Source: Chaetomium olivaceum (taxonomy: Eukaryota > Ascomycota > Sordariomycetes > Sordariales > Chaetomiaceae). From it: a stretch of 64,000 nt of DNA. Positions 11,634-22,200 of the stretch are shown here, piece after piece; the stretch's first letter is position 1; each line of letters begins with the position of its first letter. Location: positions 62,001 to 126,000 of the forward strand of contig JAYWVB010000030.1 in assembly GCA_039881045.1 (NCBI GenBank), written 5' to 3'. The notes under the pieces were generated by a model. It was not told where the DNA came from. It worked only from the letters and a program-made list of their open reading frames with translations, and searched no databases. Made by a program: the position numbers and the translations under genes.

Positions 11634-14600
11634 ATGTCTGTTTTGGGACACTCGAGCGACAGTTGTTATTTACCTCCCAATCCAATGTTCCCATCCAGCA
11701 TGGAGATCAACGGAGAAATGAGGGTTTGTTCCCACTGCAGAGAGAAGCAGCCTGCCATGCAGTTTGTTCACCTGCGTGATTCCTCCAAGACAGTACAAAG
11801 ATGTCTTGCTTGCCGGAAGAAGGCGGCCGACAGAGTAACCATAGCTTCCCACCATACTTGATTTGTTGCTAATACAGATCGCACAGGTGAAACAATCGAC
11901 CACTTCCGTTGCCATAATGCGTGAGATTGTAGGCAACAAAAGGCTTTCTGACGTGTCGGACGAGGTGGCGGCCCCGCCCAAGCGCAAGAACCTCGCCCAT
12001 GCTGTGATGAGTGAGCGGTATCACGCCGGCGGTGTGGTAGAGGGCGACTCTGTCACCGTCGCTGCTGCTCGTCAAGAGCCTGCCCGCATCCAGAGAGATC
12101 ACCGGTCATTGCGGCGTAATGATGAGGAGCCGAGTCAGACACCCCGACTGAGCGAGTTGCTTCGTCGGCAATCTAAGGGCCGAGAGGATGTCGAAGGAGA
12201 CGACCAAAGTAGCGATGATGACCGGAGCAATTCCCGCTCCGAGTCAGGCATCGCAGTAGCAGAAGGGCCTGTACCGGAAGAGCCTATCGAACAGCGAGGG
12301 AAGCGACCCCGGCCTCGAAAACAGCCCCCTTCCGATCCGACTCTTCGCCGTCCGCCTGGCCGACCACGGATACATCCCCTTCACAATCCAGCTGCTCCTC
12401 GCCGCCCACGTGGCCGTCCTCGCCGTGTCACTCGTCCAGAACCTTCTCCAGCGCCCCTACGCAGCCAAATTCGCCATGGTCGCCCACCAAAGCCGAGACA
12501 ACCAGTAGGCCGTCCTCGCAAAATTCCGGTCAATGACCCGCCGCCGGTCCCGCCCCGCGATTTCAACGAACCGCCTCCTAAATACACGGGCGATCTGCAG
12601 GGATCTCCGCTTTGCAAAAACGATGTTACTATCAAGCATGAGTTTAACGAGCGCCTTGCGCAGGAAAACATGCGCCTTTGTTTCAGATGTAAGGAACGCT
12701 GGTTTGATGTTGAGCTAAAGGCGGATGGAGTTTGCAAACGCTGTCACCAAAAGGATGACAAGAAGCGGGCTGACGAACCTTTCCTTTACTCCGCCGAGAA
12801 CCACCTGGACTTTGGAGAGATGCCAGACTCTCTACCCATCCTCCATCCCGCCGAAGAGATGGTTATCTCGCGGGTCCACGTTGCAGTCAACGTGTTTACG
12901 GTGTGTTCCTTTCTATCTTTGTTGGCATTGCTTCTTACTTTTGGCTTTCAGGTCCGGGGCCAGCAGTACAAATATCGCGGCCATGTTGTTCATTTCCTTC
13001 GCGACGTAGGCAAGGTCTATGACGAACTTCCATTGCTGCCCAAGGATTTGGATATCGTGATTCTGCGTCCGAGCGGTTTGAAGCCGATCCCGCGATGGAC
13101 CGACAGTTTCGCAAGCGATTTCGCATTCGCCGCCGAGTGGTGGCTACCTGGCTCCGTTTCCTGTCACGCAACCATCCTGGCTACAAAGGCTTTCTCCTTA
13201 GCGAATCAAATCTAAGCCAGCTACCCGAAGACGAGTCCATCTTCGATCAACTTACCATCCACGAAGTGAGCAGCTGGGAAGACCTAGAGCCCGACCAGGG
13301 CCCAGTCGACGGTGACAGGCCGGAGAACGAGGATGGGCTGGGGTTCGATGAAGCAGCTGTACCCAACGTGCTGGTCAAGGATTCGGAATTCGCCCTGCTG
13401 CAGGGCGGACTCGAAACAACGGCCCGGAGAACCAAGAACGTCCTCCAATGCAGCAGCAGCAACCGCGCGACGCTCACCACCTTCCAATGCCTCCCATCAG
13501 ATTCACGCCGATCAGCGAGTTCAACCGGTCGCAGGCTCTGCTGTCGCTAGCATGTCCCAGCCTCTACCCACGCGGTCTTGCTGATTTCATCCAGCCGAGG
13601 CAACGCGCCATCAGCTACTCGGATTACTTGGCGCATGCGATGAAGTGGCATGACGGGCGTTTTGCCCGCCATCATACCTTCCGTTACATCGCATTGAACA
13701 CCCTCATGCGGCAGCAGGCCTATGGGCACAGCCGGTTCTACGTCAACAAGCAGCGGTCTACCGTCCTAACCAAGGCGGAGTTACAAAGGCACTGGAGAAT
13801 CCCGACCGTCCTGAAGCTCAGGCAATCCTCAACCAGATCTCCCGCTTTGCTGGGGCGATTCAGGGTACGAGACCCTATTGGTACCGCCGGCGCAGGGAGT
13901 GCGAATCTTTCGCGCACTGTCTGGGCGTCCCCGGCGTATTCATCACGTTGAGCCCAGCCGATCTGCACTGGCACGACCTCTACCGGCACATGCCGGAATT
14001 CGAGCGGTGGCAGGTGTTGGACGAGCCGGCCCGGATTTCGTTGTCCGGTCGCCTGCTTCGTGAGAACCCCCATATCGCCGCGTGGTACTTCACTACGCGG
14101 TTCAAGGCGTTCCGAGACGTGGTGTTGACCAAAAAGTTCAACCTTTCGGATTTTTAGTGTCGATACGAATGGCAAGGGCGAGGCAGCAGTCATAACCACG
14201 GGCTGTACTGGTTTGAAGAGGGCCCGCAGCAGGCTACCAGCACAGATGAGGAGAGGGCGAGGTTCGCGCGGTTGTGGGGTTACCACATCTCGGCGGAAAA
14301 CCCCCAGCCCCATCGGATTGGACAAGGAGGTGATGGCGGCAACCCACTGAACGTCGACGCCCTGCAGACGGAAGTAACATGGGAGTGGCTGGATCGCATC
14401 CTCAACCGGTGCCAACGGCATCATTGCTCGTCCACCTACTGCCTACGCATCAACAAACGCGCGGCGGAACTGGCAGAGGAGAACGGCGAGCCGGGGCCCG
14501 AACTGGAATGCCGGTTTCTGTTTCCCCGCCCGCATCGAGAGAAAGCCGGCCTGATTAGAAGGCCGGGCAAGACGTGGTGGTCGTTTGAGGCGGTACGGAA

Positions 14601-17122
14601 CGACTCCCACATGAACCAGTATAACCGGCTCATCACGCTCTGCTGGCTGGCCAACACCGACATCTCGCCGTGCACCGGGATCGAGGCGGTGATCAACTAC
14701 GCCGCCGCCAAATACTGCAGCAAGACCGAGACCAAGACCAGCACGTACGCCGAGATCGCCGGGGCCATGTTGCCACACGTCTCGGACAGGAACCCCATGC
14801 TGTCGTTTGTCTCGAAGATGATGAACAAGTTAATCGGCGAGAGGGATTACTCCGCACAGGAGACGTGCCACATCCTCCTCAAGCTACCCCTCTACCAGGA
14901 CAGCCGCGTTGTGATTAGCGTCGACTGCCGACCGGCTGACAGGCATAACCGGGTGGCAGAATTCTCGGAAGCGGATGAGGCTGTCCAGACGAAGAAGACG
15001 TCGTACGAGAAATACCTGGAACGGCCTAGTGACATGGAGGCGGTGTCGTATTTCAGGTTCCTGGAGACGTGGAACTTCCAATCGCCAAACCGGGCAACTG
15101 GAGGGAATGGCGCCCACCCGCTCGGCCCAGGGTGTTGTATTACTTCCCGCGGTACACGCCGGTCCATGGGCACGTACAGTTCGAGGACTTCTGCCGGGTC
15201 AAGCTTATGCTGGCACATCCTCATCGGGAATGCGGCGGCTTTCTAACCCTCGACGGTACCCGTTTCTCAGGCTACGTGGCGGCATACGAGCACTGCTTGG
15301 AGCACCATGAACATGAGGATGACCACTACGGAGAGGCGGAAGCGCCGGAACCCGCGGCTGACGAGGACGAGTTCCGGGCTGTACCCTTCCAGGAAGATAT
15401 CAGTCTCGAAGACTGGCAGGAGCTCGCACGCATGGTGCCTGAGCTCCAGCCAGAACACGAGGAGATCGACCTACTGACTAGGCGAGATATCGACATCAGG
15501 TACGACTGGCATCCCCACGTCGGCCGGTATATCGATGAACGGTTCGACAGCGGCAAATACTGGGATCTTCTCAAAGTCGAGCACCCCAGTATGGCGGGAG
15601 ATGTCGAACACATTCCTCTGAAGGCCCGGGATACCCTCAACCGGGAACAAGGATCGTGTACGACACTATTATGGGCCACCTAGAACGGGATAACGTACCG
15701 CCCATCCTGTTGCATGTTGACGGCGGCGGAGGCACCGGGAAGTCGTGCATGGTCAACATGCTGTCGTCTCACCTCCAGCAAACTCTCCCCGGCCGAAAAT
15801 CGCCCATTCTCCGTGCCGCACCCACCGGGGTCGCGAGCAACCAGATCAATGGCCAGACGCTGCACTCCCTCCTCCGCTTGCCTATCGATGGCAACTACCG
15901 CCCGTTGACCGAAACACCCACTGTTTTGGGGAACCTACAGCGTGTTTTTGCGGGTGTACGTTACCTCGTCATCGACGAAAAGAGCATGCTGGGGCTCAAG
16001 ACTCTGGGTTGGATCGATCGGCGGCTCCGCGAGATCTTTCCGGAGAAGAATGACTTCTTTTTCGGCGGATTGAGCGTCATTCTGATCGGAGACTTCTTCC
16101 AGCTGCCGCCGGTGCTGAACAAGCCGATCTATGCCGAGTACGACAGGTCGATGAAGGAGATGGAGGTTGCTGGTCTCAATGCCTACCGCGCCTTCGAGCA
16201 CTCGGTCTTCTTAGAGACGATCCAGCGGCAACAGGGGGCGGACCAGGCCGGGTTCCGCGACACCTTGGTCGAGCTCAGACAGGCTCGGTGTCGGTCACGG
16301 GGTGGGAGCTGTTAGTCTCCCGGTGCGCGTCCAATCTCTCACCCAGAGTACAAGCCGGTTTCGCGAACGCCGTACGCATTTATCCGACGATAGAAAAGGT
16401 GCGGGCTTATAATCATGACCACATGGTCGACCTGAACTCTCCGGCCCTGTACGTAGAGGCTACCCACCAAGGCGACGGCGCAAGTAAGGCCGAGTCGAAA
16501 GACGCCGGTAATCTGTCGAGCCGCTTCCCGGTATGCATCGGCGCCAGAGTTATGTTGACCAGGAATATCTGGAACCCGGTGGGCCTGGTGAACGGCGCCC
16601 AAGGCACGGTCACGATATCGGCTGGGTGGAAGGGGCGGACCCCGTGCGGGATCCGCCGTTGGTCATCATGGTGGCCCTCGACAAGTATACGGGGCCGCCG
16701 TACTACACAAGAGACGTAGGGCTTCAGGACGGGCAGGGCAGGTTGGTGGTCCCGATCCTGCAGGTGAGGCAAGACTTCACCCTGAAGAACAAGACGTGCA
16801 GCCGCACACAGTTCCCCCTAGTGGTCGCGTACGCTATCACGGTGCACAAGTCCCAGGGGATCACGCTGCCCAAGGTGGTGTGCGACATCTCGGAGCGCGA
16901 GTTCGCTTCCGGGTTGTCATACGTGGCCGTCTCCCGGCGTCGAGGCTGGACGGGGTGATGTTCGACGTACCATTCGACCGAAGCCGAGTGAACCGGGACC
17001 CGCCGACTGCTGCCATGCAGAGGAAGCTGGTGGATTACGAGAGGCGTTGGAAGGCTAGGTTGCTAGAGCCGCTATACCGACCAAGCAACGTGGAAGCGAG
17101 CGATACGGAGAGTTATGTGTGA
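11634..17122 (+). pseudogene. Helitron Rep-helicase (RepHel) relic with AT-hooks and zinc knuckles
   Basis: Segments in order: zinc-knuckle-like VCSHC...RCLAC (about 11729-11817); an acidic/basic linker; three AT-hook-like cores (PPGRPRIHP, RPRGRPRRV, QPVGRPRKI; 12354-12525); a second CFRC...CKRC pair; a DUF6570-like block (HLDFGEMPDSLPILHPAEEM); Helitron_like_N (SYSDYLAHAMKWHDGRFARH); a Rep HUH site GSSHNHGLYWF (His codons at 14190-14198); Rep Tyr region NYAAAKYCSKTE; a PIF1-type helicase with Walker A GGGGTGKS (about 15726) and VIDEKSML; and the final AITVHKSQGITLPKV. An in-frame intron fits 12901-12951. Frame changes occur near 13090, 13445, 13790, 15060, 15650, 16280 and 16640, and there is a TAG at 14155-14157 just before the HUH site. 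Rolling-circle transposition is the family role; this copy should be dead. Confidence 0.9.
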
Positions 17123-17165
17123 CTACGAATTAAGCATGTAGAAAATAGCAAGCAGTTTGGCCGAA

Positions 17166-17257
17166 CAATATTGGACTCCGGACAGATATTGGCGCTTCGT
17201 CTCTCCCGTACTTAATAACAATAAATTAGCTCGATTGTCCTCCGGAGAGGGACAGGA
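17166..17257. repeat. Two imperfect inverted copies of the Helitron left end
   Basis: CAATATTGGACTCCGGACAG (from 17166) and ATTGTCCTCCGGAGAGGGAC (from 17234) resemble the reverse complement of the left end. The second can fold as TGTCCTC-CGGA-GAG(G)GACA, a hairpin with one bulge, which would suit a Helitron 3'-end stem-loop. Confidence 0.5.
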
Positions 17258-18332
17258 AAATTGCCAGGAGCGGGAGAGAGGAAGGAAGCGCCCCGTAGCG
17301 TAGCGAAGGGCCGCGCGACTGACGAACGAAGCGACGCCAGCAATTTTAAATAAAATCAGAAAGCAATGAACGTAGAGAACCAGTGAGATTAAGTTTAAAA
17401 AGAGAAACCAGGTAGCTGAAATCTAAAGAGATATCGATAAAAAGGACTTGGTGAGCAGAACCTAAATACGTACGTAAAAGAAAACAGAATAGAAATATCA
17501 AGAAAGAAAAACAGAACTTGAATGATATAAACTATTAAATGGAGGGATCGACGAAAATTGGCTGTAAAAAGAGAAACTAGATACAACAACCATAGTAAAG
17601 AGAGTAAAAAAGAACTTAAAAATCCAGTAAAAGCAAATTTATCGCGCAAAAAAAGTGTTTGTAGGCTTCTCAATAAAACTCGTTTGTTAACTCCGAATCC
17701 AGGGAGTGATTTATGGTATCTGATACCGAGCAGTTGGTTGTTGTCCAGATCAGACAATAGGGGGCTTTTCTTTTACACTTGCTGGTTATGTTTAATGTGC
17801 ACTCGCAAAGAAGCGGATTTAACAGGCCCGATGATGACGTGACGGAATGGCAATATGTCGGCGTGCGTGTTATATTGGGGGCATTCTGCGTGGTCAAGGT
17901 AGAAAGCGAGAGTATGGTATATAGCTAAATATGCCTCCCCACTGGCTTTGGTTTTGTGCTCTCCGTTGGACATGTCTTTTGTATTCCTGCCGTTCCAGTA
18001 GACAGCCCACTAGTCGCTTCCTCCTTGGGCTACCACAGTGCCGTAAGTCGCTAGCCTCATCTGCCAAACTGCCCCACGAACGTTTCTGTCGCTCTTTTTA
18101 CCGTGCTGAATTGTTTCATACTCTCCATCGGCGTGGCGCCTTCGGCTAGGGTGCGTCCGCTCAAGATATGAACCACGGGTCCTTCTTAAGATATCCCCCT
18201 TGGGAGAACGAGTAGCTTTGTTGCGTTTATGAGTATCTAAGAATAAGGCTCGACCAAGGTTAGTTGCCGCATGCTAGGGTGATCAGAAACTCTCCCACCA
18301 TAACCTATAACGAACCAACACTGCCTTGCAGC
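17258..18332. other. AT-rich spacer, no supported gene
   Basis: AT-rich between 17340 and 17700, with an 8-bp inverted pair AAAATTGC/GCAATTTT (17257-17264 and 17340-17347). The open frames here are low-complexity Phe/Leu/Ser strings, as expected from composition. A short gene start within 18160-18332 cannot be excluded (see the next feature). Confidence 0.5.
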
Positions 18333-18801
18333 ATCAACCGAAATACATAAGGACGAGCCCGATGTCCAGGAAGAGGACAAGGTTGAGGACTGGGAAGTTG
18401 AACGCGAGCGAGTTGGTTGTCGAGTCGTATGTAACCCCCCCTGGGACATTAAGCTAATACCGGCGCAAACGTAGCTGTCTCAAGGTGTTCAGTTCATATA
18501 CAACTTGGTCAACACCTCGCCCCCCGAAGCCAAGCAAAGAATTTTGACGCTTGTTAGGTATAAGGCTAGATACGATGCTACTAGCTTCCAGCTACCTGAC
18601 CTTTTATCACGTCTTCAGCAAGAAAAGGATTCTGGCCAGATGTGCCAGTCTGTAGCCCTACACCAATATGGTCGGCCTAACGACGAGGTTATTGACCCAT
18701 GTCTATATCAGGTGTGGAACACTGAACACGCAAGGCGACATCTGGTGGACATTCTTTCTTGGATTCCACCCGATTGGCTTCTGAACGCGCCTACATGTTG
18801 A
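18333..18801 (+). CDS. Small hypothetical protein, 5' part unresolved
   Basis: A coherent reading begins after the acceptor CTTGCAG (ends 18331) with STEIHKDEPDVQEEDKVEDW. It passes a classic intron at 18427-18474 (GTATGT donor, GCTAATA branch-like site, CGTAG acceptor) without losing frame, then continues QGVQFIYNLVNTSPPEAKQR to DILSWIPPDWLLNAPTC and a TGA at 18799-18801. The first exon is not identified; a GTTAGT donor exists near 18260. The protein is charged and soluble-looking and I recognise no family. It lies between the Helitron and the 3' end of the PKS. Well-formed splice signals argue for a real gene or the recent remnant of one. Codon-level conservation cannot be judged here. Confidence 0.4.
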
Positions 18802-19208
18802 AGAACAGCAACCGGGCACTCACGATGGGTGGGTTCAGGCGCCCTAGAATAAACCACTTAGGGCTCTGCAGAGTTGAGTGGCTTCGACGAGGGTTGCACC
18901 TAAAGTGTCAGGGCTAGGATTACCCGAAGTCGCGGTAATCATCACGATAGATGTGGGTGGTGGTAGATGGTTGTGGTCGGGTTGGAATAGGAGCACCTAG
19001 ACATCAGATATCAAGCAAAAGTAACTCTAGAATTTCATATTGCCATCACATCCCACACCTAGTTCTTAAATCTACAATAGAAAATGAAGCTTTAATGGCC
19101 ACGCCAAAACAATCCAACTCCTATCTCAGGCCCAGCTATACATTCAAGACATCAACGCCAATCAACGCAGACCGCTGGTTACAAAGACAAACACAACTTT
19201 CTCCCTGC
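18802..19208. other. Spacer downstream of the PKS, nothing recognised
   Basis: This 0.4-kb stretch between two convergent genes holds no open frame with a family signature. Confidence 0.5.
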
Positions 19209-22200
19209 TCACGACGCTTTCGTTTTCTGCACAATCAACGCTGCGAGGTCGTTGATGGTCCCGCTTGACAACAACTCCAAAATCTGGAGATTGGCGCGGA
19301 GCTCCTTAGCGATCCAGTTGCGCAACTCGATAGCCGTGAGCGAATCCAACCCGTACGATGTGATGTTTCTAGCAACATCCATGTCCTCCACCGCAATGCT
19401 CAAGATCTCGGAAAGCTTCTCTACAATACCCTGGGCCGCAATCTTTACGGCCTCTTCGTTCGATCCTGCCGCTCGGAAGGCCGCTCCCGGAGACACGGCT
19501 TGCTTCGGTACGAGTCCTTCTCTCTCGGCGGCCGCCAAGCACTCGGCTTTCAGGTAGGCAAAACGAGCGTCGTTGGCATAGTACGGCCATTGGCCGGCGC
19601 TACCGAGATGCAGCTTCAGCCCCGTCAGGCACTGAGACGGGGCTACGCCACGGACGGCGGCTGAGAACAGCGCCAGAACCTCGTCTTCGTTAATCGTCTC
19701 GTTCCCGAAGTTGCGCTTAATCTCCTCCTGCCTCTCCGCGTTCTCCGCCAGGTACCCGGCCCCTGTCACCGCGGTCAAATCCAGCGAGGTTCCGGGTAAC
19801 CCGCGCTCCATGCGAAACTGCATCAGTGAGTCGAGGAATGTGTTTGCAGCAGCGTAAGCGCCCTGCCCCCGGCTGCCGATAATGCCCGCCGCTGAGGAGA
19901 GCACGACAAAGTAGTCGAGTTCGATGTGCGACGTTTCGAGGGCGTGATGAATGTTGGATGCGCCGTATACCTTTGGCGCGATGACCTCCTCGTAATCCTG
20001 CTCTGTCATGTTTTCGAGCAGACAATCCTGTAGACTGTTAGCTTCACCCTCTCCGGAACTGGAAGTAGACGGCGTAGACCAGTGAATACATACCCGGAGC
20101 ACCATCGCAGCGTGCACCACTCCGCAAATCGGGGGCAGAGCCATCCGACAGTCGTCAATGAGTCGCCGGACCTGTCGACAGTCGGTCACATCGCACTTCA
20201 TCACAGTCACATGGGCCTTCTGGCGTTGCATTTCCTCCTGCAGCTGCCGAACCTCATTCCCACCGCCACCGGTCCTCGAAAGTAGGACAATATTGCGTGC
20301 ACCGTGCTTGATCATGTATTTGGCGACCGACCGGCCCAAACCGCCCGTTCCACCGACGATGAGATGGGTACCCGAGTTCCGAAATATGCGGCCGGGCATT
20401 CTGTGTAGAGCCTGCGTCGAGATGTTAGTCGTTGTCACTTCCCCCACGCCATCTGCACACGGGCAACTTACCATTACTTCTTCATCCCACTGCTCTATCG
20501 CGACCACCACAGGCGTGATAGCACCGTCGCGTACCATTTGTATGCCCTCTGGTAGACGCGTGACCAGAAACCTTGTGATGTATATACACGGTGTGATGAC
20601 GCCGGTCACGATACAGTAGACGACACACTCCAAGGCTCGTTTCATCACTTCCGGCCGCTCAGCAGCAATGCCGAGCATGTCGATGGACGAAAATGTAGCG
20701 TTGACGCCCAGCTCTAGTCGAGTCCTCTCGTAGTTACCCGGGGTTCTGATCTCAACAAATCGCCCAAAGTTGCCAAGGCACTCCCACGCCTTGTCATTGT
20801 CGCATCCTGACAAGGCCAACACTACAGACATACCCTCACCTCCTGTGGCTTCCTTGACCTCCTGGGCCAGGTAAATGCTTCGTCCGTCGAGAACACTCTC
20901 GGACGGCAAGTTAATTTGCTTTGCCAGCTCCTCTTGCTCCCCGTCCATGATCAGGGCATAGACGCTGGCCCCAAGGTACCACGCCACGGATAGAGCAGCA
21001 AAACCGGCGGGCCCCGAAAGCTGGATAAGCACACGGTCGTCTGGTTGGACTTTAGCAACTTCTACGAGCGCGTAGTATACGGCGAGGAAAGGGCCGGGAA
21101 TGCAAGCAGCCACCTCGACGGCCATAGTGTCCGGGACGACAGCAATACTGGTGAACCTTGCCCGAACGTGTGTGCGGTAGGGACCTTCCGCAAGGGCGCA
21201 AACTTTGTCTCCCACGCGGACGTTCTTGACCGCCCGACCAGCACGCGTGACAAACCCGGCACAGCTGCGATAGATGGTCGTTCCGGGCTCATCCACGGCA
21301 CCTGTTGTGACGTCGTCCGCTGATAGAGCACTCGCAGCGACGGCAATCTCAACATCGTCCTCCGCCAACAGGCCATTAAAGCTATCCTCAAAATAGAGGT
21401 TGCCAGGTGAAGAGACATCCACCTTACGGGTAAGTTGGAGCGGGCGGCCGGCCTGGAAGAGTTTCTGGGGATACGGCGCTGCTTTGCCCAAGGACCGGTG
21501 GACAACTAGGTTGAGTTCGGTGTCGGGAACGATTCGGGGAACAACGAGCTGCCCGTGCTCCTCGGCAAACTCCATCTCGGCCTGTTCATTCTCCGACAGA
21601 ACCGATATGACGAATGCATCATGGATCAGCCTCGCTTGGGCGCCAACGTTGAGCGTAGAAAGAGGATTCAAGTCGAGCGTGGATGCGACTGTGCCCCTTT
21701 CCGAGCGGGCTGTCCGGACCAAACCGACAGCTAAGCTAACACTCGGCACTACTGGGAAGCGAGTGGCCCCTCTAGTCACCCACATGACACCGCGTGCCTT
21801 CGTGAGCATCTTCTGGACACTGTCGAGTTGGGTATTACCAACAGAGTAGAGTAGAGGTTTTCCCAATTCGCATACAACGACGAAGAGGTGGCTCCAATCG
21901 TGAATAAGGTAAAGGGGGTATGCGACCACCAGAGTGCTAACAGACTCCCTCAACCGCTCAACCACGCCCACCACGAGCGGGTCTTGAACATCGTCGTCGT
22001 ATTGGGTGACCACCACGATGGCCGTGTCGCTCCCGAGTTTGGACATGTCTGGGCTCACATTTAACGCGCTCTCATTTAGCGGGTCCCAATTCACCTTGAA
22101 GCACAGCTCGCGCGGTGCGGTCTTCTCCTTCGGGCGAGGCACCAATGGTCTGAACATCAGACCAGACATGGAAACGGCTGCCGTCGCCACGACCATACCA

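Larger units (their letters stand above)
11450..17257 (+). mobile_element. Decayed autonomous Helitron (possibly Helitron2/Helentron-like)
   Basis: The element is defined by a Rep/helicase ORF relic (11634-17122) flanked by related terminal motifs. The left motif, TCCTGTCCGGAGGACAATAT, starts at 11450 directly after an A. Imperfect inverted copies lie at 17166-17186 and 17234-17257 (ATTGTCCTCCGGAGAGGGAC then AGGA). Such short, asymmetric terminal inverted repeats recall Helitron2-type elements rather than canonical TC...CTRR ends. The right boundary is uncertain, because I found no convincing CTRR end followed by T. The copy cannot be autonomous now, because its ORF is broken. Confidence 0.75.

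Noticed and set aside
12381..12737. Minus-strand ORF opposite the AT-hook region
   Set aside because: Shadow of the repetitive GC-rich Rep coding strand.
17395..17757. Minus-strand 120-residue hydrophobic ORF
   Set aside because: It lies in an AT-rich tract and its Phe/Leu/Ser content follows from base composition; no family pattern.
20028..20093. Extra 22 residues in the PKS KR domain (VCIHWSTPSTSSS...)
   Set aside because: This is an open 66-nt intron (GTATGT...CTACAG); removing it joins HAAMVLR to DCLLENMTEQ. The same holds for 20412-20471.
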